A stretch of DNA of 64,000 bases from Irineochytrium annulatum (taxonomy: Eukaryota > Chytridiomycota > Chytridiomycetes > Chytridiales > Chytridiaceae), in contig JADGJL010000026.1 in assembly GCA_027600665.1 (NCBI GenBank), positions 1 to 64,000 of the forward strand, written 5' to 3'. Below are positions 9,901 to 20,126 of this stretch, in pieces (position 1 is the stretch's first letter; each line of letters opens with the position of its first letter). The notes under the pieces were generated by a model. That model made no database searches and was not told where the DNA came from. It saw only the letters and a program-made list of their open reading frames with translations. The position numbers and the translations under genes were made by a program.

Positions 9901-10973
9901 GCCCGTGACGGCCGAGACGATCAAGAAGCTCCGTCGCAAGCTGATCGAGCGCCGGAATGCTGGACTCCTCCCGCCGCCCCCGGACCCGGAGAGGGGCGAG
10001 GACGAGGACGAGTTCGCCATCCCGTCGCGGTGGAGGCGGTACGCGCACGAGCTGAGAATGATGACGTACGCTCGCTACTGGCAGGAGCTATTCGGGAGGC
10101 AGGACGGCGAGGTGCTTGTGGATGGGGAGGTGCTCAGCTGGAGTTACTTGGAGGCGGGCTCGTGGGAGTGCTTGGGCGCGCTGACGACATTCTTCACGGT
10201 GCTTTGGTACTCGTTCGGGATTGATCCCGTCACGGCTTCGAATGCGCAGGCTGCGGGCGGTTACTACATGCCACACTCGCCAAACATGACGCTGTACGAT
10301 GGCTACCAGCTGGTGAGCTCGCTGCGACCTTTACTTTGTAAACGAGATAGGTAACTGACGCGATTCTTCTCCTAGCCTGGTGACCAGCAGTGGGAGGGCA
10401 TCAAGCAGAGCCAGTCGGCGTTTTACCTGTCGGTCCTCATCATTCAGATGTGGAACCTGTTCTGCTGCAAGGCTAGGATCCGTCTGCCGTTCGGGAGGTT
10501 CATGGTCAAGTAAGTAATTGCTTGGGACATTTGCGAAAGCAAAGCTGTCCATGCTGACTTCCCTGGTCTCACAGGAACGAGAAGACTTGGTACTCGCTCC
10601 TAGCAGGCCTCTTCTTCGGCGTCCTCATCGTCTACACCCCGTTCATGAACGGTTCGTATTCCCTCCCGTTATTTGTCAATCACAAATGCTAAGTATCTTC
10701 CTTCAGTGATTTTTGGTACCTCGATGTCCTTGCACCCGAGCTACCTCGCCGTCCCGTTCGGCTTCGGCTTCGTCCTCCTCGTCTACAGGGCGCTTCGCCG
10801 CGTGTTCCTCTCAACCGTGGCCCCGGCTAAGAGGAACAAGGCGATTGAAAACCTCCAGATGTACCCAACGCGCTGGTCTTTGGTAAGAAAAATTGCATTC
10901 GGGTAAACCTTGATGGTGTTTGAGCTGACCAACTCGTCTGTAGACCAACGTCACCGAGGACGCTGAGGCTTAA
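6927..10973 (+). CDS. Type IIC-like P-type ATPase (alkali cation pump)
   Basis: Twelve exons give 1133 aa: 6927-7043, 7114-7440, 7493-7591, 7644-7911, 7971-8134, 8194-8424, 8481-8630, 8684-10312, 10376-10509, 10575-10651, 10707-10882 and 10944-10973. It has an LTGES actuator motif, the phosphorylation site [10 protein letters not shown] (Asp about residue 395), KGAPERIL nucleotide-binding and [13 protein letters not shown] hinge motifs, and about ten membrane segments, all in the order of Na+/K+-ATPase alpha subunits. Ion-site residues differ: M4 reads PQGLPATVT instead of PEGL, M5 [10 protein letters not shown] instead of SNIPE, and M6 IDLGFELF instead of IDLGTDM. It is therefore probably an alkali-cation ATPase of the animal-like IIC or fungal ACU-type clade; transport specificity cannot be read from sequence. 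Confidence 0.92.
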
Positions 10974-11624
10974 CCGACCACCTGTTTCCGCGGTCTTAGT
11001 AAAATTAGATTTTAAACAACGGACAGTCCCTCTCTCAGTAATCTCTTTAATTTGACCTCTTCGCCTCCTCTCTTTATTCAACGTTGGCCCTCATCGTGCA
11101 GCAGCTTTCCTTCTTGCATCACGCATTTGATTTTAATACTGCAGGACTCAGTTGAGAGGACGAGATAGGCAGACGCATACAGCGAGAATAAACTTACAAA
11201 TGCAAAAGTCTTGTTGCAATACAGCTGTCAGTCATAAGTTGAAGCCATGATGAATTTGAAGCTCATGGAAAATCGTATTTAGAAGTAGAACAGGGACTGT
11301 ATATGTGGCTTGCGATCGATGGTAAACATTCTTGCATTAAATATTAAGTAAGAAGACAGTGGAAAACTAAATACAATGCATTATCTGAAGACATTTGGAA
11401 TATTTGGTGGAAAGGAAGAAGCTATGCTTATGCAAACAACAACGAGTGCAAGTAAGCCAAGAACTCATGCCAGCACGTAATAAGTTAGGGTTCTAGAACA
11501 GCGAGCGAGCAAGAAACCAAGACAGTATATAAAAACAGCGAGCGAGTAAATATTGTGAACAGTCCTAGGCGATGGCTCTAAATTATCGCAGACGACCTCA
11601 CCCTGAAGATCAGTAGCCGACTAT
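10974..11624. other. Intergenic, between convergent genes
   Basis: This AT-richer stretch separates the ATPase and the minus-strand cyclin, which converge. It holds an AATAAA at 11187-11192 and two copies of a short AACAGCGAGCGAG-like repeat around 11495-11545. No coding sequence or RNA gene was recognised. Confidence 0.6.
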
Positions 11625-12796
11625 TCACTCGTCGACCTCCATCCTGTCCGCCCTGCCACCCACCCTCGCGGCGCTGGCGATAGCGGCCCGCGCCATCTCG
11701 GCCCAAAGCCCAGATCCCATGCTCTCATCCGCGCCGGGCAGCACCAGCGGCGCAAGTGCGACGGTCCCGCTTGTGGTCCTCTCTCGCTTCCTGCCGGTCG
11801 TGTGCTTGGGAACTGCGACGGGGCGGGGGCGGGTGACGACAGGCGCGGCGGCCTGGGTGTATTCGGGCGGCGGCGAGTGGTATGGCGCGCGGCGGGCCGA
11901 TTCCTCGGTCACGGCACGGGAGGAGTGGTGGGAGTGGCGCGTGTTCGTGTGGTGGGCTTGGGAGAAAACGGGGGGCTTAGGGAAGTGCGAGGGCTGGAGA
12001 GCGGCCATCTCGTCGGCGAGCGTCTTGAGCGTCCGGATGAAGGACGCGTACTCTGAGGCCGTGACGTGGGTCTGCCATCTATGATAGAGAGTTGCAAGGT
12101 TAGCATCCGAATCAAGAAAATAAAAAAGTTTGAGGTAACATACCTAATCTTAGCCAAAAACTCCCTCTCCATGCCGCTGACGACCTCGAGCGGCATGCCG
12201 GCCCACGGCGCCCACCCAGCGTTGTCGACGCGATCGTCGTCCAAAACCTTCTGGGCGACCAGGAGCGCTGTCGCGAGCAAGTTGCACTCGGCGCCGTCGC
12301 GCACCGGGTCGGATCGGTTCAGGTCGCGGAGCCGCGCGATCAGGAGCAGCGACAAGACGATACACTGCGTCGTGACGGCTTCGGAGCGGAGGAGGCGGAG
12401 CGCGTGGGCGTGGAGGCGCTGACGCGTCTGGGATGACATGCGACGCGGCTGCGGGGCTGGGGGCAGCTGGTCGCAGGTGGTGGCGGCGGGCGAGACGGGG
12501 GAGACGGGAGAAGGCGGTTGTTGCTGGGTGGAATGGTCAGGGGTGGTCGGGGGTGAGACGGGAGCGCGACCAGTCGGGGTAGAGGGCCGCTTGCTGTCGG
12601 GAAAGGTAGAGGAGGCGGAAGCGGGCCGGCTGCAGCAGGAAGGGGCGTGGCTGGCCGATGTAGGGGGCATGGGCTCGGACCAGGTCCGGGCAATGACATG
12701 GACTACGAAGTCGGCGAGCCGGCGGTCCTTGTGGTCGGCGGCAGCCGAGCAGGAGTGGCGGCCGTGGTGGTGGTGGTGGTGGTGGTGGTGGGCCAT
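11625..12796 (-). CDS. Pho80-like cyclin with polyhistidine N-terminus
   Basis: Two exons, 12796-12144 and 12078-11625, joined across a 65-nt intron, give 368 aa. After MA comes a run of nine histidines encoded by a (GTG)n repeat on the plus strand, then a Pro/Ser-rich linker. A cyclin-box-like helical region follows (about residues 120-245: VLSLLLIARLR, NLLATALLVAQKVLDD, EFLAKIRW, then an EYASFIRTLKTL helix spanning the splice). The pattern fits Pho80/Pcl-type cyclins, which activate Pho85-like kinases in nutrient and morphology signalling. The C-terminal third is disordered. A TATATA lies 77 bp upstream. The kinase partner cannot be deduced. Confidence 0.78.
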
Positions 12797-14383
12797 TGCA
12801 GATAGGGACGTGTCGATGTAGTTGAAGTGTAGAAGTAGGTGATGGTGTTCAACGACGGGGAGTGTGGTAGAATATATAGGAGGGTTTTCTTAGGGGGTCG
12901 ACGGAGTCATGGCTGGTCTCAGCGGTTGCCCTGCACCCCGTCCCCGTCCGCTATTTCACTCCCGCCACGCTAGCAACGCGCTGCGAGCGGGCCGTCTCGC
13001 GGGGGTTCACAAGCGCGGGCGGGCATTCAAGCACAGTTTGCAGTAAATTTCGACCAGGCTTGCTAACAGCGGAGCCCGGCGCCAGTCTCAGCGACCGGGG
13101 TAGAACGGGTTGCGGGTGCTGCTGGTCCTTTGGAGCGAGCAAGGGGGATACGAAAGGGGGTGAAAAGAGCCCATGTCAACAACTTCAGCTTTGCGAGCTT
13201 GGTTTTCCCCCAGCCCTCGTCGTACCTCGCCCGCCCGGCCCGCTCGCGGCCCAGCGGCTGTTGGGAAGGGTGCTGGAGGCTGAAGCACTCGCGTGTGGCG
13301 GCCGTGAAGCACGATCTTTCCATCCCGCTGGAAGGCTAGGTGTTTGAACATCGGATTCGGAAGAAGGCAAGCTCCAGCTCTTGACTTTCTGCATATAAGG
13401 ACCTCACGTGGCTGACGTCCCTAATGTACGCGTACATCGTGGGCATGTAGGTTTCCTTACGGAGTCGTGTATGCGAAGTGGATCGTCCACGTAGGGCTTG
13501 CAATATGAAGAATATACCAACTCCTCTATCGACTGACGTTCACGTCGTAACGCGTCAAGGGCAACCTCATTGTTATCCGCACCCTCTAGAGTAACTAGCA
13601 CGATGCACATGAAGAGAACGAGCTCTCAAGGTCCCTATGATCCCGGCTAGATACGATTCCGGTTATCCGGACTAGCTGATCGCCGCAGCCCCAGTGGCGC
13701 TCGTCAGCGACCGTCCTGAGGACTCGCGTCTGTCACATTCCGGACCTCGAAGGAATCGCCCCGCCCGCGCGAGACAGGAGGTATGGTTCCTCCTCCGGGA
13801 CGGACATCAATAGCTTGTCCTCAGCTCAGATGGAGGGCAGGCGCTTCGCGCTTATACACGATGGCCGAAAGTCCACGACTTGACCTAACCTCCAGCTGAC
13901 GCATAATCTTCCATGGACTGTCAGCAAGGTCACCAAAGGCGACGGGTCGCGGAAGACCGGCCGCGAAGGCCTGACATTGCGCGACCACGCGCCCATCCAT
14001 CCATGGGGTCGGCTGACGAAGGGGCTGCCTGTGGAAACAGCGTAAATCCGTCACGAACTAAGCTGTCCTACTCCTTGAAGTGCCTGCTTCGTCCAGACCA
14101 ATGGCTTGCGCGAGATAACGTCGTGTAAAACACTGTCCTGTGTTTGAGGGACTGTTTCAACCGCTAAAAGGCCTCCGTCGGCCGCAATAATGGGCTAGCA
14201 CAGCGTCAGTGTCGGTGGGAATAAAACGACGACGGCCTCCCCCCCAACCTCTAGCATCAGCACTCGTCCTCTCCTCCATACCCCCTCCTCGAGTCTTGCA
14301 CGTTACTCTCTTTCTATCAATCCAACGGACGTCGGCCGGCCAACCTCATCCTCAACTTCCACACCTACACCTACCACATCACC
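12797..14383. other. Long divergent intergenic region
   Basis: About 1.6 kb between the divergent cyclin and the Ser-rich orphan, the largest gene-free gap in the window. It is moderately GC-rich. Short open frames on both strands lack homology features, splice logic or start context. A pyrimidine-rich leader (about 14260-14380) precedes the orphan's ATG. No tRNA or repeat was found by eye. Confidence 0.5.
12873..12878 (-). promoter_or_regulatory. Candidate TATA box of the cyclin gene
   Basis: A TATATA hexamer sits 77 bp upstream of the cyclin ATG, a reasonable position for a core promoter. It is self-complementary, so strand is assigned from context only. Confidence 0.4.
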
Positions 14384-14845
14384 ATGTACCGCCGCGGATC
14401 CCACTCCCTCGCTGGGCGTCGCTTCAGCGCCGACTTCAAGAAGTCCTCTGAGATCCAGCAGCAGTGGAACCCGCTCAACCCGATGACCTGGTCGACCCCC
14501 GCCACAGCCGCGCCGTCTCGCCGCGCCAGCACCTCCTCCCAGGGGGCCGCCGGCCCGAACGGTGCCACCGCCCGCCGGTCGTCCTCGAGCCACTCGGGCA
14601 ACGCGTCCGCCCCTGCCAGCCGCAGGTCGAGCCTGGGCGGCCACTCGCACGACTCGAACGCCTCTGGCGTCGTCTCGGTGGCCTCAGCGTCGTCCGCCGT
14701 GTCGAGGAGGGCCAGGGCCGAGTCGTGCTCGTCGACCTCCTCGGCGGAGGGCGGCAACACGCTCGACATGATTCTCGACGAGGGCGTGCTCATCACGGAG
14801 CCGGAGGAGAGCTCCGACAACGAGACCTCCGCCGCGCTCTGCTGA
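14384..14845 (+). CDS. Ser/Ala-rich hypothetical protein
   Basis: A single open frame of 153 aa, preceded by a C/T-rich leader typical of the expressed genes here (CACATCACC before the ATG). The protein is basic and Ser-rich (many RRSS and RRAS clusters resembling PKA/AGC phosphosites), with an acidic C-terminus (EPEESSDNE). No domain, signal peptide or membrane segment is visible. A longer overlapping frame (14464-15066) lacks a good start and looks like a GC-driven shadow. Function unknown; expression is the main uncertainty. Confidence 0.6.
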   Translation: MYRRGSHSLAGRRFSADFKKSSEIQQQWNPLNPMTWSTPATAAPSRRASTSSQGAAGPNGATARRSSSSHSGNASAPASRRSSLGGHSHDSNASGVVSVASASSAVSRRARAESCSSTSSAEGGNTLDMILDEGVLITEPEESSDNETSAALC

Positions 14846-15221
14846 TGCGACAGCTCTTGCCCTCCCCGGCCCGTCTCAGCGCGATCCCCCACCTTTTACC
14901 CTTTCTGTATTGCTATGAAGTTACATTACCCCTTAACCTGCATTTGCTGTTCACCTCGGTCTCTTTCTCTCGTCGCGCAACTCGACCTCTTTTTTCTGGA
15001 AATATAAATATGGCGCCGCTTCCTCATTTGCCCTTATTCCGCTATTCCTTTGCCCAGCTGGTTTGAGAATATTGATGTAAATACACGATTATCTGTCGAA
15101 GTGCTACAAGTCCTTCATTTTGAACGCCAGTCTATTTCTCACTTCGCCCACGCCACCAGCGGGGTTTCGCTCAACCCGATCGGGCTCGATCGGGTCGACG
15201 TCCGCTTCACTCATAGCCATC
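14846..15221. other. Intergenic, promoter of first GDSL gene
   Basis: T-rich downstream sequence of the orphan gene followed by the upstream region of the first GDSL gene. No coding signal. A tandem GATCGGGCTCGATCGGG motif occurs at 15178-15196, just upstream of the start. Confidence 0.5.
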
Positions 15222-16422
15222 ATGTCGTTCACCGACATCGTCACCTTCGGAGACAGGTATTGCTTCAACGCGTTGACCTTGCAACTAAAGTGCATCATGC
15301 TTGCGATGTATTTGCAGTTTCTCCGATAATGGGAATCAGTTTGCCTTGACTGGCCGGCCTAAACCGCCGTATTTTCAAGGCCGTTTCTCGAACGGGCCAG
15401 TGTGGATCGAAGATCTCTCGGCTCGGCTTGGCGCTAAGCTCCATGACTACGCCTTCGGAGGCGGCGTCATCTCGACCGCTGATGTGCCGATGGGATCCGC
15501 ATCGGGTTTGGCTATGGAGGAGCAGCTGAAGAATTACACGACGACAAAGATGTTCCCATCAGGTGCCGTATTCTCAGGTCACGTTTGATACTTACTCTCG
15601 GGTGTCCGCGCATGTCTTTCCAGCGTCAACGCTTTACACCGTCTTCTGCGGTGGCAATGACTTTCTCGACAACTTAGGCGTCAGCGTCAAGACTGGCACC
15701 CTGCCCAACGGCACCCAAATCAGCGCCCAAATGACCACCTTCCTCTCCCACCTTGTCGCGAACGCGCACGCGACAAATATCCTCCTGCTGAACCTGCCGC
15801 CGATGGAGGACACGCCCATCCTGCTCCAGAACGCCTCGAGCTTTGCGAGCGTCATCGCCCCCATGTCGGTCGCGTACAACCAGGAGGTCGATGCGGGAGT
15901 AAAGGGGATCGTCGCGGCGAACCCGGGCGTGAATGTAATGACGTTCGACTTTTATGCGTTTGTCAAGGATCTCGTCACGAGTCCCAGTAAGAGCCCTTCC
16001 TCTGACTCATTTTCTGATGGATACTAACGTTGTGCCTTGCTACGCTAGCGGTCTTCACCGTCGTGAACGCGTCGTGCATGGACCCGATGACTAACGCCGT
16101 CTGCTCCGACCCAGACTCATACCTATTTTTCGACTACCTCCACCCAACCGCAAGGGCGCACTCGTACCTCGCGAACGCGACGTATGACTTCCTGACGTCT
16201 TCGACCGCGTCCGCGGCGGCGTCGTCCGTAGGACTAGCGCAGATCGCCGCCGCCGTAGTACCTATGGCGGGCGGGGAACCCGTCTCTACGTTGACTCCGT
16301 CGCCGTCGTCCTTCTCTGGTACTTCCGCGAACGCCTCGTCTGCTTCTTTAAAGGTCCGACCGTGGTCTGATTGTGTAGTCGTCTTTGCCGCTTTTTCGGT
16401 TCTGCTCCATTTATTGTCATGA
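15222..16422 (+). CDS. GDSL/SGNH-family hydrolase, copy 1
   Basis: Exons 15222-15256, 15318-15562, 15624-15986 and 16049-16422 give 338 aa. The GDS box is split by intron 1 (FGD + SFSDNGN). Block III is FCGGNDF and block V is DYLHPTARAHS, supplying the Ser, Asn, Asp and His of an SGNH esterase. Splice sites align with those of copy 2 downstream, except that copy 2 has its first intron elsewhere. The last about 18 residues are hydrophobic after a Ser/Ala-rich stalk, like a GPI or tail-anchor signal, yet the protein starts directly at the catalytic domain with no signal peptide. Likely an ester hydrolase acting on lipids or acetylated polysaccharide; substrate unknown. Confidence 0.88.
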
Positions 16423-17127
16423 GATTATTCTATGGACCTTGCCGACGACTGCCATCGCCTAAGCGACATTTTATTTAACCTTGCACTATCCCTCTGACGT
16501 GATGGTCTATGATGTTCCGACGGTTTCTAGCTATGGACGGTTTTGTTGAAGGGAACGGGCGCGTCGATTTTTGTGTTTCGTCGCTTCTTTTGTATTCGAC
16601 TATTTTCATTTCATACACAAGCGAGCGTATGTATTTTGCACAAGTAGATGGGATAGATCACATATCACATTGCCTTCATCATCCGTGTTGTACTCTTGTC
16701 GTCGCTTTAATGCTTGTACTAAATACCACCCAATCTTTTTCCATATTGGCCGCGACAAAGTGGCCGCCAGACAAATTTTTCCTCGCGAAGCGCCTTAAGG
16801 GCTTGTCAACAGCCCCGTCGCTGTAAGAATTTGTAGTTGACCTAAGAGATCATGCTTTCGCTCATAGCCCATGGGCTTCCTTCATTCGGTCGAACGGATC
16901 GCCGAGACCCGCAGCTATCGCTCGGTACCTGCCCACAAACTCGCTCGCCAGACGACGACGTGGAGAAACTGGGTGGGCGCAGAATTTTTACACGGCGGGG
17001 CGGGGGTTGGGAAGTGGCTCTGACACAACGACGAGGCTAAATTTCAAGGTGGCTTAAGGTCCAAATAAAGGTCGCTGTCCATTCCCAATCGACCCACCTC
17101 CCACATCCATCGCCCACTCCCATCGCC
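16423..17127. other. Intergenic between tandem GDSL genes
   Basis: Contains the 3' flank of copy 1 and the upstream region of copy 2, ending in a C-rich leader before the copy 2 ATG. Only short, unconvincing frames are seen. No upstream exon that could supply a signal peptide to copy 2 was recognised. Confidence 0.5.
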
Positions 17128-18294
17128 ATGTTCACCGACGTCGTCGCCTTCGGAGACAGCTTTAGTGACAATGGCAACGCTCTTGCGATGTTCGGCATCC
17201 CCAAACCGCCGTATTTCCAGGGCAGATTTTCCAACGGGCCTGTCTGGGTCGAGCATCTAGCAGACCGCCTTGGGGCCAAGCTTCACGACCTGGCCGTGGA
17301 AGTGAGTTTTGACGTTACCATTTACGTTGATCTTAACCGCCTAACAACCAGGGTGGAGTTATCTCGGATGCCGACATACCGAAGGATGCGTTACCCGCGT
17401 CGGATTTGGCCATGCAGTTGAAGAACTACACCCAGAAAGTTCTTGATCCTGGTATTATTCTCATCTTTCAATTTGACCCTACTCAATGATATCGTGCTGA
17501 CGTGCCATTGCTTCGCTCTTATCTTCAGCCACGACGCTCTACACCGTGTTCTGCGGTGGGAACGACTTCATCGATAACATGCCCGTTGCCCTGAAGACAG
17601 GCGTCCTCCCGAACGTCACCATGATCAGCGGCGACATGGTAGCCTTCCTTAGCGACCTCGTGAAGGCCAATGCGACCAACATCCTTTTAATGAATCTGCC
17701 GCCGATCGAGGCCTCGCCCCTCGTCATTCAAAGTATCGGGCCGTTTGCGCCCATCGTCGCGAAGCTGCCCGTGCAGTACAATCAACAAGTCGCCGCGGGA
17801 GTTCAGGCGATTGCCGCGGCCAACGCCGGGTTGAAGCTACAGACTTTCGACTTCTATGCGCTCGTCAAGAACTTGATTGCGGATACTGGTATGTTCACTA
17901 ATCTTCAGCTGCGCGCCAGCACGATTGTTAACGTAATTTTTTTTTTTTGGAAACAGCTTTGTTCCCCATCGTCAACCGGTCCTGCCTCGTGAACACCACC
18001 GCCTGCTCCGACCCGGATTCATACTTATTTTGGGATCATTTGCACCCTACCGCGAAGGCGCACTCTCTCCTTGCCAACGCGACGTATGACTTCCTGATGA
18101 CGGGCGTCGAACCTACGGTTTCGTCCACCGTTCCCGCCACCACCGCTGCGGTTGTGGTGACGGCGGCGGTGGCTACGACGTCGAAGGCGGTTACCACCAC
18201 CACCGCGAAGTCTTCAGCTTCCCGCGCCGGATTGTGGTCGGGTCGCGTTGTTGGGGTCGCTGTCGTTTCGGTTCTGCTGCAGTTGTTGCTTTAG
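17128..18294 (+). CDS. GDSL/SGNH-family hydrolase, copy 2
   Basis: Exons 17128-17301, 17352-17451, 17529-17888 and 17957-18294 give 323 aa. It has an uninterrupted GDSFSDNGN block I, FCGGNDF block III and [11 protein letters not shown] block V. It is a tandem duplicate of the preceding gene, sharing two intron positions in the same phase (before the [11 protein letters not shown] segment and before the C-terminal catalytic exon). Copy 1 splits block I with an intron and copy 2 instead has one after HDLAVE, so an intron was gained or lost after duplication. It also has a Thr/Ser-rich stalk and hydrophobic C-terminus, and no N-terminal signal. Confidence 0.9.
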
Positions 18295-18476
18295 ATGCAA
18301 CCTAATGCGTCCGCCGTTTCTTTTGTGGGGATTCTGGATGAATAATAGGTGTAATGGAGTAGCACCTAGTTGCTGATATCGTTTCTTTCGTTCTATGCGT
18401 TTATAGTTCCTACTGCAATAGATCTAATGTATGTGTCACGTCATCAATCAACAAACGTTGAAACTTCCTGGCTTAA

Positions 18477-19952
18477 ATGGACTCTCTCCTGGTCTATCCG
18501 CGCACCGGAGAACCACGGACGCCGCTGCTCCCGCTCGTTCTCGTCGACGACGTTCTCCTCGCCATCCTTTGCCTGCTCGACCCGGCCGAGCTCGCGGCAT
18601 GCGCGACCGCCTCGCGACACCTCTTTCTCCTGTCCACCCCGCTTCTCTGGCAACACGGCAGCGTGAACGACGCCATGCGCTACACGAGCCCTGGGGAGCT
18701 GGCTGATCGGGATCCTCTGTGCAACGCAGCCCTGACTCCTTGGTCGCCGGAATGGCGTCGGACTCTTTACTTGAGGAGCGTTCGCGCCATCAACATCTCC
18801 CTTCGGACGCCAATGGAGACGCCAGCAGAGCTCATGCCGTGGCTCGGCCGGCTGGACGTCGTGCGGCTTCAGAGCGACGAGAGCCTCCTCATTTCGGGAG
18901 ACGCTGCGCTCCCGCCCACGCTGCAACAACAGTGGGTGGACGCGGTCATGGGGCGACTACGGGAGGGTTTTGGACCGAGCGTGATCGAAGTTGTGGGAGG
19001 GTTCAGGTGGCATGACATGCGCGAGCTGCTCGCGTCCCAGTCGGTTAGGGTGTTAAAAGTCGTCACCGTTCGGGACCCGGAGGGGGTCGAGGTCAGGCCC
19101 GAGCTGGAGCTAGTGCCGCTCCTCACTCACGCCGTCGAGGAGCTGACGGCGAGCAGCAGATTTGTCTGCAGATATCGCCATACAGAGAAGTTACGACTGC
19201 TAGCTATCAACTCGTGTGACGACTGGGATACTTCGTGGTTTACTACGAAGTGGAACTTCCCGGCGCTGACGCACCTAGAGATAACATGCCAAGTCGAACG
19301 CATGTACATGCATGCGCTTCTGGGTGCCGCCAGAGAAACACTATTAACTTTGAAGGTGAACGACGGGCCATTCAATGAGACGAAAAAGGTTGCGGCACCA
19401 ATCTTGTCAAGCAGGGACTTCGATGCAATCGCAGCCTGCAGCAACCTCACTACACTCGTTCTTAGAGGAACTGTGAACTGCTTCGCCAACCTTACACTCC
19501 GCCCTGCCCTGACGTCCCTTCGTCAGCTCAAGTTTCTTTCGGCGGCCACCCAGCAGAGTTTCCCTTTCGTTACACCTGCTCCTCGAGCCGTTGGCCTGAC
19601 TCTGTATAGCATGACCTCGCTCACGCACCTGTCGATCTCTTTTGAACGCCAGCAAGTGCTGCGGCTGAGCTGCCGAAACTTGAAGAGCGTCAAGCTGCAG
19701 AATGTCCATGCCGTCGTTAACGATTACGAGCAGATCAAGGCGGAGGGCTGGCCGGCATTGAGGGAGTTGACGCTCAAACACTCAAAGCTGTCGGCACAGG
19801 CCAGCGGTACGAAGCTCGTCGATATTTCTAACGACGAAGGCTTTAAGCGGGTCTTGTCCGAGCTTGGTTCGAGATTGAGGTTGGATACGGAAGACGGGGC
19901 GAACTGGTGCGGCCATTTGTGGCAGCGCGTGAAGACAGCATATCGGGCGTAG
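18477..19952 (+). CDS. F-box protein with leucine-rich C-terminal region, copy A
   Basis: Intronless frame of 491 aa from an ATG in the context TTAAATGG. An F-box-like segment lies near residues 20-65 (VDDVLLAILCLLDPAELAACA...SRHLF...LLWQ). It is followed by irregular leucine-rich repeats suggestive of an LRR substrate-binding arc. F-box proteins bind Skp1 and recruit substrates to SCF ubiquitin ligases. A paralogue at 25939-27399 is nearly identical across the F-box and more diverged in the repeats and C-terminus. Being intronless in an intron-rich genome, it may derive from a retroposed or recently expanded family. Confidence 0.82.
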   Translation: MDSLLVYPRTGEPRTPLLPLVLVDDVLLAILCLLDPAELAACATASRHLFLLSTPLLWQHGSVNDAMRYTSPGELADRDPLCNAALTPWSPEWRRTLYLRSVRAINISLRTPMETPAELMPWLGRLDVVRLQSDESLLISGDAALPPTLQQQWVDAVMGRLREGFGPSVIEVVGGFRWHDMRELLASQSVRVLKVVTVRDPEGVEVRPELELVPLLTHAVEELTASSRFVCRYRHTEKLRLLAINSCDDWDTSWFTTKWNFPALTHLEITCQVERMYMHALLGAARETLLTLKVNDGPFNETKKVAAPILSSRDFDAIAACSNLTTLVLRGTVNCFANLTLRPALTSLRQLKFLSAATQQSFPFVTPAPRAVGLTLYSMTSLTHLSISFERQQVLRLSCRNLKSVKLQNVHAVVNDYEQIKAEGWPALRELTLKHSKLSAQASGTKLVDISNDEGFKRVLSELGSRLRLDTEDGANWCGHLWQRVKTAYRA

Positions 19953-20126
19953 TTTACTGTATATATTAATATGCTGATTAAACAACAGAGCTGATTTGTG
20001 TTCTTCACACGCCGATATGCATGTGTGCCAAGGGCGGAGTCTCAATCTTTTCGACAGGTCTTTCTTCCTCATCAACCAAGTTACCGGCCCGGGTTCGCCT
20101 TGGGCTATCACCTCGAGGATCCCGTC

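Noticed and set aside
9314..10048. 244-codon open frame antisense to the ATPase
   Set aside because: It is a mirror of the strongly conserved ATPase exon 8; its composition is Asp/Val/Leu/Gly-rich, as expected for the reverse of GC-rich codons.
14464..15066. 200-codon frame overlapping the Ser-rich orphan
   Set aside because: Shifted frame of a GC-rich region, Arg/Pro-rich, runs past the likely end of the gene and has no good start.
19998..20126. Upstream extension of the F-box gene from ATG 19998
   Set aside because: The added 43 residues look like translated leader sequence, and the MDPSDFED start fits coding bias better.
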